Source: a bacterium | Lineage (GTDB): Bacteria; Bacteroidota; Ignavibacteria; Kapaibacteriales; UBA2268 | Reading direction: 5' to 3' | Assembly (NCBI GenBank): GCA_030431515.1 | Contig: JAUIIX010000005.1 | Coordinates: forward strand, 1 to 64,000 | DNA length: 64,000 nt | In this document: positions 18,464-27,101 of the stretch, one piece after another | Position numbering within the stretch: position 1 is the first letter of the stretch | Layout: each line of letters starts with the position of its first letter | Notes under the pieces: generated by a model | The model's input: only the letters and a program-made list of their open reading frames with translations | What the model was told of the DNA's origin: nothing | The model's database searches: none | Position numbers and translations under genes: made by a program

Positions 18464-18721
18464 TTATTTAGTTCGAATTAGTTTTCTTACATAAGTCTCT
18501 GATACGTTAAGTTGTCGAGCAAAATCTTTGACTGATTTAAGATTAGATTCTTTCCATTTACGTAGTATAAATTTATCTAATTTGGTGATTTTTGGTATAT
18601 AAAAATGTAGCCCACCTAGATGTTCTAATATATTTTTAACTGTTTCGATACCGCAAGTGTCTGCTACGAATTTTAAATTATCGTCTAATTCATCATATTG
18701 TATATCATTATATAAATTCAT
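18464..18721 (-). CDS. Mor-like transcription activator
   Basis: An 85-residue protein resembling the DNA-binding part of the phage Mu Mor/C activators: LEHLGGLHFYIPKI matches the LGG-x-YIPK signature, followed by FARQLNVSETYVRKLI as helix-turn-helix. In Mu, Mor switches on middle genes. Here it is short, with no phage structural genes nearby, and lies opposite a CI-like repressor. It overlaps the upstream small gene by 14 bp. It may activate itself or a distant element. Confidence 0.7.
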   Translation of the reverse strand: MNLYNDIQYDELDDNLKFVADTCGIETVKNILEHLGGLHFYIPKITKLDKFILRKWKESNLKSVKDFARQLNVSETYVRKLIRTK

Positions 18722-18938
18722 TGTATTTTCCTTTTGTTATTGATTCAGTTTTTATTTGTTCATAATTGTCGAGATAGTCAAAAATGATAAATCGAAGATC
18801 TTCGATTAACTCTGCACTTGCTTTCTCGTGCTTTTTTAGTTCTTGTAGTGCATCATTGAGGGATACTCTGAGTGTCGTGCTTTTGCCTATTTTTCTTCTA
18901 TTATTTCGTGAAGAAGTAAAATTGGTAGATGTTTGCAT
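18708..18938 (-). CDS. Small protein preceding the Mor-like gene
   Basis: A 76-residue protein with a basic N-terminus (SSRNNRRKIGKSTTLRVSL) and a helical second half. No family is recognised. It is first in a two-gene unit with the Mor-like regulator and faces the CI-like repressor across a 167-bp divergent gap, so it is in the position of an early gene under repressor control. Confidence 0.55.
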   Translation of the reverse strand: MQTSTNFTSSRNNRRKIGKSTTLRVSLNDALQELKKHEKASAELIEDLRFIIFDYLDNYEQIKTESITKGKYNEFI

Positions 18939-19017
18939 AGTAAAACCTTGTTATTGTTAATTAATTTTGCTAATTTTGAGTTATTCTCATTTATATTTGT
19001 TTTTATTATACGCAAAA

Positions 19018-19036
19018 TTATGTAATATTTACATAA
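19018..19036. promoter_or_regulatory. Candidate operator of the phage-like switch
   Basis: A perfect inverted repeat, TTATGTAA-TAT-TTACATAA, in the divergent gap between the Mor-like unit (minus) and the CI-like unit (plus). Size and place suit a dimeric HTH repressor. Confidence 0.5.
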
Positions 19037-19105
19037 TAACAAGGAAATAATTGCAAATATATTTTATTTTTATTTTAATTTATTTTTAAAAATACGAGGT
19101 TATTT

Positions 19106-19468
19106 TTGTCTGGTTCTAATATAGATATTGGTTTGAGATTGAAAGAAGTGAGGAATATAATGAATGAAGGTAGTAAATTATCGGCAGAGCAGTTTGCGTA
19201 TTTACTTGAAGAAACTGGTGATAGAATTAGAAACTACGAATTAGGCAGAGCTGGTGTGCCTGTTAGATTGCTTTACAACTTATATTATCGTGGGATAAAT
19301 CCGATTTATATTATCACTGGTGAAGAAAGTATTTATGCGAATAATGCCCCCGGTAAAAAATTAAAAAGTAGAATAGAGGAAAGACAAGAAAGAAGCAATA
19401 CAATGAAACTGGTGAAAGAAAATGAAGATATGATTACTAAAGCTGCTGCAGGTAGGAAAGATGCTTGA
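19106..19468 (+). CDS. HTH protein, N-terminal half of a CI-like repressor
   Basis: A 120-residue XRE-type DNA-binding protein. IGLRLKEVRNIMNEG to EQFAYLLEETGDRIRNYELG forms the HTH, and NLYYRGINPIYIITGEES is the segment usually seen after it in phage CI-like repressors. The C-terminal tail is charged and helical. The start is the TTG at 19106, seven bases after GAGG. It overlaps the S24 gene by 8 bp in a different frame; together they make up what is normally a single repressor of about 210 residues. Confidence 0.75.
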   Translation: MSGSNIDIGLRLKEVRNIMNEGSKLSAEQFAYLLEETGDRIRNYELGRAGVPVRLLYNLYYRGINPIYIITGEESIYANNAPGKKLKSRIEERQERSNTMKLVKENEDMITKAAAGRKDA

Positions 19469-19727
19469 AGATGTGTTTAAAGTAGTTGGTAACTCTATGA
19501 AGGGTGCTGGTCTATTTGACGGTATGACTGTGAAAGTAGATAAAAATAGAAAAGCTACTAATGGCGATAAGGTTGTTGTGATGATAGACGGAAAAATTTT
19601 CATCAAAGAATATTACTACGACGGCACAAAAGAAATATTCAAAAGCCGAAACCCAGAATATCCAGATATTTCTGACTATGAATTTGCTGAAATTTTGGGC
19701 GTAATGTCTTGGTTTGGTAGGGTGTAA
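19461..19727 (+). CDS. S24 peptidase domain, C-terminal half of a CI-like repressor
   Basis: An 88-residue LexA/CI-type S24 domain. Ser12 (VVGNSMKG) and Lys49 (KIFIKEYYY) are 37 residues apart, the same spacing as Ser119 and Lys156 of E. coli LexA, so the serine-lysine dyad is intact. In repressors this domain dimerises and self-cleaves after DNA damage. As a separate chain it has no linker to cut, so it may instead hold the HTH chain as a dimer, or cleave another protein. Confidence 0.78.
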   Translation: MLEDVFKVVGNSMKGAGLFDGMTVKVDKNRKATNGDKVVVMIDGKIFIKEYYYDGTKEIFKSRNPEYPDISDYEFAEILGVMSWFGRV

Positions 19728-19736
19728 GGAAAAACT

Positions 19737-21176
19737 ATGAAAGTAATTATATTATTTATAATTTTATTATTAAATATTAAATTAACTGGAACTGTTATTA
19801 AAGGAGAATGTTTAGGTGATCCTGAAGAGTATTTTATTTTAAAAACAGCAGGTTTTAGTAATTTAGAGAGTAAATATAAAGTATTAGATACTATTTGGAT
19901 AAATAACAAAAAATTTGAACATGAAGTCGAATGTGATAGTATATTATATTGCTCAATTTTTAGTTCAAATAATATTGATTTTAATAATGAAATTATTCTA
20001 TTAAAAGATGACACACTTAACTTAGATATACTTTATAAGGGAAATCCTAAAATTAAAAACAATCTAAGTATTGAATTGTATTTTAATAAATGTAAAAGTA
20101 AAGAGCTAAATGAGTTTAATATTTTATTAAATAATCAATCAAAACAATTAATAACTCAAATTTTTAAAGAAGATTCTTATGCTGAGTTTATGCACATAAT
20201 TGATTCTTCTTACAATTTTCAAAATAAGTATATAGAAAGTAATGATGATAAAATTGATAGTGATATTATTAAAAAAATGAATGTACTTAATAATTTACAC
20301 TATGAAAATAGTAAGATTGATGCGTTAATAAGGTTAGTTTTTTCAAATGGTGATAATTATTTTCAAGATACTTTTGACTTAAGTTTTATTAAAAATCACA
20401 GAAAATATGATAATAATTTAATTAAATACTCTTATATTATTTCAATTAATAATATTTTATTGAATAAAATAAAAAAAGAAGAAAAATCATTAGATTTTAG
20501 TAATTTAAACGAAAGTATCTCGTATAAAAATAATACAAAAAGTATAGCTAATGTTGTAAATATATTTGAAGAATATTTTGGAAACGATGAATTAAATTAC
20601 AACATATTTATATATTTGAATTATGAAATAAACAAAATTGATAATTTAATTTCACTTAATGAATTAAAATCTTATATTAGTTCTAATAATATTTATTTCA
20701 AAGATACTCTTAATATTATATTAGAAAATAGAAAACAATTTATGCCTAAAAGGAAAGCACCAATTTTCACAATTAAGGATATAAATGGAAAGATAATAAA
20801 TATTGAAGATTATAAAGGTAAAGTTATTTATATAGATTTTTGGTTTTGGGGTTGTCCTGGGTGTATGCTTGAATTAGAAAATTCAAAATTATTACACAAT
20901 AAATATAAAGATGATAATGATATTGTTTTTATAAATATAAGCATATCGCACATCAATTCGATAATTTCAGAAAAAAAGAAAATAGAAGATTTAGATATAG
21001 GTGGAATTAATATAATTGACAAAGAAGAAATAATTTCTAGTTTATATGGAATAAAATCTTACCCTACTTATTTTCTGATAAATAAAAAAGGTGAAATTGT
21101 AAGCCCAAATGCACCAAAACCAAGTAGCAAAAGTGAATTGTATGATATAATAGATAGTGAGTTAAAAAAAAAGTAA
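19737..21176 (+). CDS. TlpA-like thioredoxin-fold secreted protein
   Basis: A 479-residue exported protein with a hydrophobic N-terminus (MKVIILFIILLLNI). The first ~340 residues are a strand- and helix-rich extension of no certain family. The last ~130 form a TlpA/ResA-type thioredoxin domain: APIFTIKDINGK, then VIYIDFWFWGCPGC with Cys373 and Cys376, and the cis-proline segment SYPTYFLINKKGE. Such proteins reduce or shuffle disulfides in the periplasm. It starts 9 bp after the S24 gene, but with a signal peptide it is unlikely to share function. Confidence 0.8.
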   Translation: MKVIILFIILLLNIKLTGTVIKGECLGDPEEYFILKTAGFSNLESKYKVLDTIWINNKKFEHEVECDSILYCSIFSSNNIDFNNEIILLKDDTLNLDILYKGNPKIKNNLSIELYFNKCKSKELNEFNILLNNQSKQLITQIFKEDSYAEFMHIIDSSYNFQNKYIESNDDKIDSDIIKKMNVLNNLHYENSKIDALIRLVFSNGDNYFQDTFDLSFIKNHRKYDNNLIKYSYIISINNILLNKIKKEEKSLDFSNLNESISYKNNTKSIANVVNIFEEYFGNDELNYNIFIYLNYEINKIDNLISLNELKSYISSNNIYFKDTLNIILENRKQFMPKRKAPIFTIKDINGKIINIEDYKGKVIYIDFWFWGCPGCMLELENSKLLHNKYKDDNDIVFINISISHINSIISEKKKIEDLDIGGINIIDKEEIISSLYGIKSYPTYFLINKKGEIVSPNAPKPSSKSELYDIIDSELKKK

Positions 21177-21196
21177 ATACCATTTCTGATATTTAC
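21173..21196 (-). terminator. Repeated terminator hairpin, copy 1
   Basis: GTAAATA / TATTTAC hairpin between two convergent genes. The A-tract on its left gives a T-run for the minus-strand gene. Near-identical hairpins (with ACCGTTTCTGA in the loop) lie at 24047 and 26271. Confidence 0.65.
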
Positions 21197-21221
21197 CTTT
21201 AGATTAAAATATTAAAAAAAA

Positions 21222-23711
21222 TTATTTCACTTTTTGGAAAGTGCTAATCTGTGATTGTGTATCAGAAATCAATCTTAGATAGTAAGTTCCAGTTGTAAGT
21301 TTGGAGATATTTATACTTTTTGTATTTGATTTTATCTCACCTTCTAAAGCAGTTTTACCTCTTAAGTTAATGATTTCAAATCTATTGAAATTATATTCAG
21401 ATTTGAAATTAATAATTTCGCTACTTGGATTAGGGTAGATTTCAAATGATGTGAAATTATTATTAACTGAAAAATGCTTGACACCCCAACCCTTTACTGC
21501 AAAAGTAAAATCTAATAAATCTGTTTTGATAAGAATAGAATCTAAATCATAATTACCATCTTCATATTTTTCGGCTTCTTCGAATGGTCGAGTAGGAGTA
21601 TATTCTAATTTTACTTCTATCTCTCCCTGAGCTTCTAATGTAAATGGTGCTACAGGTGATTTTATTTTAAAATAATTACCTGATATATTTAAAAGTTTCA
21701 TTTCATTAACTGTTGTTTCATAGTCTTTATTAGATTTCAAAGTAACAACTAATTCATGTGATTTATTAATTTCTTTAATAGGGAATTCAAGAGCTTGATC
21801 AAAACTTAATTTGTCAGCATAATAATTTAAAACTTTTTCAGAGTAATTTTTAAAAGTATTATCTGATAAAATTAAGTGTAATGTTGCATCTTCTCTTTTG
21901 TTCAACACTGAATATTTTAGATTAAGGTTGTTTAGTACAGGTGATCCATACCATTCTGAACCTTCTGTAAGTTCTGGCATATTTTCATAATCTAATACAA
22001 CAGGTGCAAAATTTTCATTTTTTATTATTGTTGGGATTTGCGTAAATCCTTGATCAATTTGAGGAAGGCAATCATCACAAGCATCAGGAATGGAAAAATT
22101 ATTAGATTCTACGGCATTCAATTTGAATTCTGTACCAGTTGTTTGAATTACTTCTATTGCAGGTGCAATCGTATCAATAAGAGTAAGATTATTATATCCA
22201 GAAGCTGCAGGCCATCCGTATGAATCTAATTGAGCGAAGCCATAAACGTATCCACCAAAAGATACATCTCCAAAAATTATATGTTGACCAATTTCAGGTT
22301 TAAGAGTTACCCAATATAATTTATTGTCATATTCAGTTCCTAAAGCAGGGAATTTTTGACCTTTTAGTTCAGGGTGTAAAGTAGTTAATTTTTGACCATC
22401 ATACATCATTGTATTCAATTTATCGATTCTTTCTTGTTCAGTTTCAGCATCTGCTAATACAATTAAATTAACAAAATTGTCTTTATATTCGTTATTTCCT
22501 GAACTGTTAGAAGGAGTTTGAAATATTGTTCCTTTTGTAAATTGTTCTACACTTGTAACCGGGAACATAAAAGGGTCAAAATTTCCTTTTTGAGAATTAT
22601 CCCAATCTGCTGAATAAGAATACTGCATAACAAAGATTGGTTTATTTGCTTTGAAATAAGAAACTCCTCTTATTGATTCATTATCATGTGGCATTCTAGC
22701 AGATACTTTAGAATATTCTTCAAAATCACCTTTTTTCTCTAAAATCCCATCCCAAGAACCAATGTATTCTCCAGTTTTTTTATCATACCATTTCACTTCA
22801 AATTCAGTGTTATCTTCTGCAGCAACAACTCTGAAATAATCTCCTTTATCTGTGCCTCTATCTAATTCAACAGAAAAATACTCTTTACCCCAAGTTGATA
22901 CTGGTGGTATCATAGCAGATAAATGGTCTCTTCCATTTGTTGTTACAAAAGTTGGAATCATTACTCTTTCATTTGAAGAAATAACTCCAATTGGCTTATC
23001 ACCTTTTATAATTGAACCTGACAAATCAAATTCACCTCTTGATTCTCCTGTTCCTTGTATCATAAATATATCACCTTTGTTCAATGTTTTTCTTAGGGTG
23101 TCGCCGATAGAATAACCGTTAAGAGTTTTATAATTTTCTCCTCTGCCTTTTAGTATAATTTCAATTTTTGTTCTATCCTCTGCAGCTAATACTGTAAAAC
23201 CTGATTTATATCTTTGTGCTTCATTAAAATCCCAATATGAACAATGAATATACTCTGTTCCCCAAGATTTAACTGGTATTGCTAAATAACCTTCAGAAGT
23301 AACTCTTTTAGAATTTAGCACATAAACTGAAACTGGTTTTTCCGACTCAATAATAAAACCATTAGGTACAATTATAGTTTCATCTCTATTCTCATAATCC
23401 CAAATTAAATCATTATCTGTTGTTATTGATCTAACACCCATACTTTCTACAATATATTCTCTATCAAAGCCACTCTGACTATAGACTCTAACTTTAGTTT
23501 GTTCCTTTGCTGCAATATATATACCTAATAGTTGTTTTGGAAATGTTTCTGTAACTTCATTAGGTGGAAATGCAATTACAAAATAATTTCCAAGCGAGTT
23601 GTTAGATAGCAAAGATTCTTTAATCTTTTGCTTTGCAGTTTCTGATAGATTGTCTTCAGCTTGTAAATTTAACCCAACAATCATCAGTAAAATTAGTAGA
23701 TATTTTTTCAT
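21222..23711 (-). CDS. T9SS-sorted protein with IgGFc-binding-like domain
   Basis: An 829-residue surface or secreted protein. Signal peptide MKKYLLILLMIVGLNLQA. Residues about 35-500 have the repeated pattern of the IgGFc-binding N-terminal domain (LAIPVKSWGTEYIHCSYWD; VLAAEDRTKIEI; GKEYFSVELDRG; VVAAEDNTEFEV). A C-terminal part from about 600 includes an Ig-like CARDB/ASH-type stretch (LEYTPTRPFEEAEKYEDG). The end is a type A sorting domain: FEIYPNPSSEIINFKS, then NISKLTTGTYYLRL and a short basic tail. It should be exported by Sec, then by T9SS, and anchored or released. The ligand is unknown; IgG binding should not be assumed. Confidence 0.85.
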   Translation of the reverse strand: MKKYLLILLMIVGLNLQAEDNLSETAKQKIKESLLSNNSLGNYFVIAFPPNEVTETFPKQLLGIYIAAKEQTKVRVYSQSGFDREYIVESMGVRSITTDNDLIWDYENRDETIIVPNGFIIESEKPVSVYVLNSKRVTSEGYLAIPVKSWGTEYIHCSYWDFNEAQRYKSGFTVLAAEDRTKIEIILKGRGENYKTLNGYSIGDTLRKTLNKGDIFMIQGTGESRGEFDLSGSIIKGDKPIGVISSNERVMIPTFVTTNGRDHLSAMIPPVSTWGKEYFSVELDRGTDKGDYFRVVAAEDNTEFEVKWYDKKTGEYIGSWDGILEKKGDFEEYSKVSARMPHDNESIRGVSYFKANKPIFVMQYSYSADWDNSQKGNFDPFMFPVTSVEQFTKGTIFQTPSNSSGNNEYKDNFVNLIVLADAETEQERIDKLNTMMYDGQKLTTLHPELKGQKFPALGTEYDNKLYWVTLKPEIGQHIIFGDVSFGGYVYGFAQLDSYGWPAASGYNNLTLIDTIAPAIEVIQTTGTEFKLNAVESNNFSIPDACDDCLPQIDQGFTQIPTIIKNENFAPVVLDYENMPELTEGSEWYGSPVLNNLNLKYSVLNKREDATLHLILSDNTFKNYSEKVLNYYADKLSFDQALEFPIKEINKSHELVVTLKSNKDYETTVNEMKLLNISGNYFKIKSPVAPFTLEAQGEIEVKLEYTPTRPFEEAEKYEDGNYDLDSILIKTDLLDFTFAVKGWGVKHFSVNNNFTSFEIYPNPSSEIINFKSEYNFNRFEIINLRGKTALEGEIKSNTKSINISKLTTGTYYLRLISDTQSQISTFQKVK

Positions 23712-24104
23712 AAGATGCTCCTAAAAATTATTAATAAATTATTTTTTAAATTAATGTATATTTTCTAAACGAAAAATTAAGTCTATTATTTCGATAAAAA
23801 AAGGATTTTTCTTAATAATATAACCTTTTTAAGTAAATTACTTATAAAAGGTGTGGAAGTGTCAGATAAAGTGTAAGGAATTTTAAACAATAGTTACCTT
23901 ATTTTATTATTTCTTTTATTATCAGGACAAATAAACCTAAATACATTTTTCTGTTTTTGTATCATTCATATATCCAATTAACTTTTTAGAGGCGGTTTTG
24001 TTACATTTTTGGGTGGATTATTTTATGGTTTGATTGCATAAAAAAAGTAAATACCGTTTCTGAAATTTACCTTTAGTTTAAAATTATTAATATAAAATTA
24101 CCTT
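23712..24104. other. Intergenic stretch
   Basis: No gene is supported here. The only recognisable item is the repeated hairpin GTAAAT / ATTTAC at 24047-24070, a second copy of the terminator cassette, which precedes the sorting-domain fragment on the minus strand. Confidence 0.6.
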
Positions 24105-24195
24105 CTAATCCTTCACAAATTTTATGAAATCATCGTTTATTTTGATGAAGTAAATTCCTGCTGGTATGGTGTTTATGTTCATTTCTTGGGTGGTA
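24105..24195 (-). pseudogene. Fragment of a T9SS sorting domain
   Basis: The minus strand encodes MNINTIPAGIYFIKINDD followed by FIKFVKD and a TAG stop at 24105. This is the last ~25 codons of a sorting domain and closely resembles the end of the protein ending at 24666 (SSGVYFIKVNDDFIKFVKE). Nothing upstream continues the gene. The free-standing GIY-YIG gene and its repeats lie between this fragment and the intact copy. Confidence 0.7.
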
Positions 24196-24246
24196 AAATA
24201 TTGAATTAGTTCATCCTAATTATAGATATATATGGAATTATATTTG

Positions 24247-24273
24247 TCATTCTGAGCGAAGCGAAGAATCCAG
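24247..24273. repeat. Dispersed repeat, encodes end of GIY-YIG gene
   Basis: TCATTCTGAGCGAAGCGAAG followed by AATCCAG. It overlaps the 3' end of the nuclease gene and supplies its stop codon. Confidence 0.8.
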
Positions 24274-24564
24274 TCTATTAAACCATTCCTTACTTAAATC
24301 ATTCCAATCTGGGTTATTTTCTTCAATTAAATTTATTTTAAATATTCTTTTTTTGCCTTTAATGTACTTTTCTCTTTCAATTGCTTCGGCAATATTATTT
24401 CCTTCTTCATAATATACTAACATTTTAATATTATGCTTTCTTGTAAATCCTTCTATAACATCATTTTTATGCTCATACATTCGTTTTTGTAAGTCTGAAG
24501 TTACTCCAACATATAAAGTACCATTTTTTTGTGATGCTAATATATAAACATATGCTTTTTTCAT
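24247..24564 (-). CDS. Free-standing GIY-YIG nuclease (YhbQ/UPF0213 type)
   Basis: A 105-residue single-domain GIY-YIG endonuclease: YVYIL at 5-9, LYVG at 17-20, Arg28 and His32 in KRMYEH, and Glu64 in AIEREKYIKG, matching the family's catalytic Tyr/Arg/His/Glu set. The last eight codons (LDSSLRSE) and the stop lie within a copy of the dispersed repeat GAGCGAAGCGAAGAATCC, and inverted copies of that repeat sit just before its start (24597-24660). The gene may therefore be a mobile unit together with the repeat. Other family members are also proposed to act in DNA repair. Confidence 0.85.
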   Translation of the reverse strand: MKKAYVYILASQKNGTLYVGVTSDLQKRMYEHKNDVIEGFTRKHNIKMLVYYEEGNNIAEAIEREKYIKGKKRIFKINLIEENNPDWNDLSKEWFNRLDSSLRSE

Positions 24565-24596
24565 CTTACAAATTTATGAAATTAAATTATGAATAG

Positions 24597-24660
24597 TATT
24601 CTTCGCTTCGCTCAGAATGAATTATTAAACTGGATTCTTCACATTCGTTCAGAATGACAA
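24597..24660. repeat. Inverted dispersed repeats before the GIY-YIG gene
   Basis: Two inverted units in a row, ATTCTTCGCTTCGCTCAGAA and GGATTCTTCACATTCGTTCA. With the unit at 24247 they bracket the nuclease gene in opposite orientation. Confidence 0.75.
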
Positions 24661-24665
24661 ACCAC

Positions 24666-25874
24666 TCACTCTTTCACAAATTTTATGAAATCATCATTTA
24701 CTTTGATGAAATAAACACCACTTGATAAATTGCTGATGTCTATTTCTTGGCTGCTTTTGTGATTAGGGGTGTAATCTTTTACTTTTGTTAGGTTGATAGT
24801 ATATAGTGCTAATTCTGTGATTTGCTGGTCAGTATTTACAGTTATTTTGCTTTGGCTGGGGTTGGGGTAAATACTTATATTTAATTCTCTTTTGACACTA
24901 TTATGTTCGGGGGTGTATTTTATTAACTTATTTCCACTTGAGAACCAAAAATTACCTTTAGAATCTAAACCTCTTAAACTTACTTCAAAAATACTATCTG
25001 GTATATCAAATATTTTTTCCCAATTAGTATTATCTTTATATTCATAAACAGCTTTACTATTATTTGTAAAAATTTTTCCCGTTCTTGATATATAAAATGA
25101 AAACCTATGTATCTCACTATCTAAATGAGTGCTATCATAAACTATCCAATCATTTGCATTTTTTCTTTTATGTAATTCTCTTCTATTTTCTAACCATAAA
25201 TTATTTAATGAATCAACAAAACACGAAGTAGATACATTTATTCCTGTTGAAAGTGTTTCTATTTTGTTAAATTTTACATTAGAATTATTCAAATTTGCTG
25301 AATATACTTCACTTAAAATATTTGTTATATATAAATTATTATTTTTATCTATAGCTGGTCTTCTTATCTCTCTTCTAAAATCATTTTCATCTTCAAAATA
25401 AGATTTCCAAGTTCCTTCTTTATAATGAAATAAGCCAATAACAGTAGCTACCCAAAATTCATCATTTCCTGTTACTAAAATATCCCTAATAGAATAAGGG
25501 TGCATTGGAGAGTTATGCTGATTAAAATATTCCCAATTCTCACCGTCAAATCTTATTAAACATGTTTTCTTTTCAATTGTTGGAAATGTGTTATCTTCAT
25601 AAGTTCCAAAATACATATCTCCTTTTGGTCCTTGGGTTATGCATGAAATTGATGAATATGCTAATGGTGTATTAGTTGTGTCATAATATTCTGTTTTTAT
25701 TCCATCAAAATTATAAATTTTTCCAGGGCTCGCAGTTCCTAACCAAATATTATCATTTATGTCTAAATAAAAAAATCTAACATAAGAATCTAAGTTTAAC
25801 TGAGTTGAATCTACAATTGTCCAATTTCCAAATAAATAACTTGCACTTAAAATAAATATTAAAATAAATTTCAT
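24666..25874 (-). CDS. T9SS-sorted beta-propeller protein
   Basis: A 402-residue secreted protein. After the signal peptide (MKFILIFILSASYLFG) there are six or more repeats of the two-component-regulator propeller kind (NDNIWLGTASPG, GDMYFGTYED, NDEFWVATVIGLFHY, NNLWLENRRE, KGNFWFSSGNKL). They are followed by a type A sorting domain: ISIYPNPSQSKITVNT, then DISNLSSGVYFIKV and FVKE at the end. It is probably a surface protein exported by T9SS. No enzymatic residue is evident. Its C-terminal coding sequence is echoed by the fragment at 24105. Confidence 0.83.
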   Translation of the reverse strand: MKFILIFILSASYLFGNWTIVDSTQLNLDSYVRFFYLDINDNIWLGTASPGKIYNFDGIKTEYYDTTNTPLAYSSISCITQGPKGDMYFGTYEDNTFPTIEKKTCLIRFDGENWEYFNQHNSPMHPYSIRDILVTGNDEFWVATVIGLFHYKEGTWKSYFEDENDFRREIRRPAIDKNNNLYITNILSEVYSANLNNSNVKFNKIETLSTGINVSTSCFVDSLNNLWLENRRELHKRKNANDWIVYDSTHLDSEIHRFSFYISRTGKIFTNNSKAVYEYKDNTNWEKIFDIPDSIFEVSLRGLDSKGNFWFSSGNKLIKYTPEHNSVKRELNISIYPNPSQSKITVNTDQQITELALYTINLTKVKDYTPNHKSSQEIDISNLSSGVYFIKVNDDFIKFVKE

Positions 25875-25934
25875 TAAAAAATTACTGTTTATTTAATTAT
25901 TTACAGTAACGAATTTAATTTTAATTTATTATTA

Positions 25935-26250
25935 TGCTGAGTTCAACTGCTCTGCAGTTGTGGGTGGTTGGGGTGGATTTCATCTACACCGAATTGAAAC
26001 TCGGTGCTACAAATATTGAACTTCGCTGAAGTTCGTCCCCTTTATAATTGATTTGTTTACAATCTTTTACAACTTTATTGTCTAATCAAACTTTTTTTTT
26101 GGACAATTTGGAATTATATTATTTTTTGAATTCTTCGTAAACGCTCTGAATGACTGCTGGTTTAACTGGATTCCACGCTTCGCTCTGAATGACTGCTGGT
26201 TTAACTGGTTTCATCGTTTCGCTCTGAATGACAGATTCTAAAACAAGTTC
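25935..26250. repeat. Dispersed and tandem repeats
   Basis: No gene lies in 25875-26341. CGCTCTGAATGACTGCTGGT plus TTAACTGG is repeated in tandem at about 26140 and 26182, with a third partial unit at 26217. CTGCTCTGCAGTTG and CTTCGCTGAAGTT are short palindromic units that also occur near 17830 and 33905. Confidence 0.65.
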
Positions 26251-26270
26251 TGAATGACAATAAAAAAAAA

Positions 26271-26296
26271 GGTAAATACCGTTTCTGATATTTACC
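26271..26296 (-). terminator. Repeated terminator hairpin, copy 3 (rsmI)
   Basis: GGTAAATA / TATTTACC with a ten-base loop. On the minus strand a T9 run follows. It lies 45 bp past the rsmI stop and is nearly identical to the hairpins at 21173 and 24047. Confidence 0.7.
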
Positions 26297-26341
26297 TTTA
26301 GATTAAAATTATTAATAAGATTATTTAAAATTTAAATTTTC

Positions 26342-27037
26342 TCACCCATACATTGAGTTTTTACCTTCAAAACAAACAACGAATTCTGCTTTTATTTTTT
26401 CGGATTTGAATTTTTCGTATATTTCTTTGAATGTGCCGTAGTGGTGGGTTTCGTATCCATGTGTAAGGTTTAAACCAAGATATGCTAATCTATTAGGCAT
26501 CACTTTCGCTGCTGCTTCTAACATCACTTTCATTCTATAAGGTGTTTCTAATAGTACAACTGTACGATTTTCTTCAGATAAATATCTTAATTTATCTTCT
26601 CTATCTCGGTCAGTTCTTCCAAGAAAACCTGCAAACACAAATTCTTCTGCTGGGAATCCACTTCGTACTAATGCTGTCATCACACTTGTTACTCCAGGCA
26701 CTACTTCTAATTCAATATCATTCTTGATACAAGCTCTTACAAGGTCTAAACCTGGGTCGGCAAGTAATGGAGTTCCACAATCAGAAATCAATGCTAAACG
26801 CTGTCCTGCTTGTAACTTATCAGTTATGTCGAGCAAGTCATTAAGTCCAGAATGTTCGTTGAACTGCAAAAGTTCTTTTTTTAATTTTAGATGACTTAAT
26901 AATTTTGCGGCAACTTTAAATTCCTCACAAATTACTGCGTCAGATAATTTAAGCATATTAATAGCTCTGAGCGTAATATCGTCAGGATTTCCTATCGGAG
27001 TTGAAACAATAAACAGTTTACCACGTTTTTCATTCAT
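26342..27037 (-). CDS. rsmI: 16S rRNA C1402 2'-O-methyltransferase
   Basis: RsmI methylates the ribose of C1402 in 16S rRNA using SAM. The SAM-MT (tetrapyrrole methylase-like) fold shows KLFIVSTPIGNPDDITLRA at the start, ISDCGTPLLADPG near residue 85 and VPGVTSVMTALVRSGFP next. The ATG at 27037 gives 231 residues, the normal N-terminus for the family. The frame stays open a further 63 codons upstream, but that part overlaps the divergent DUF3098 gene and is not conserved. It is divergent from the DUF3098-era pair. Confidence 0.93.
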   Translation of the reverse strand: MNEKRGKLFIVSTPIGNPDDITLRAINMLKLSDAVICEEFKVAAKLLSHLKLKKELLQFNEHSGLNDLLDITDKLQAGQRLALISDCGTPLLADPGLDLVRACIKNDIELEVVPGVTSVMTALVRSGFPAEEFVFAGFLGRTDRDREDKLRYLSEENRTVVLLETPYRMKVMLEAAAKVMPNRLAYLGLNLTHGYETHHYGTFKEIYEKFKSEKIKAEFVVCFEGKNSMYG

Positions 27038-27101
27038 AAAGATTATAATTTGTGAGAATAAATTATTAATTTTGTTTTTTAGTAAAATACAAGTTACAAA
27101 A

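Noticed and set aside
18464-19727. Complete prophage
   Set aside because: Only regulatory genes are present; no integrase, terminase, portal or tail genes lie on either side.
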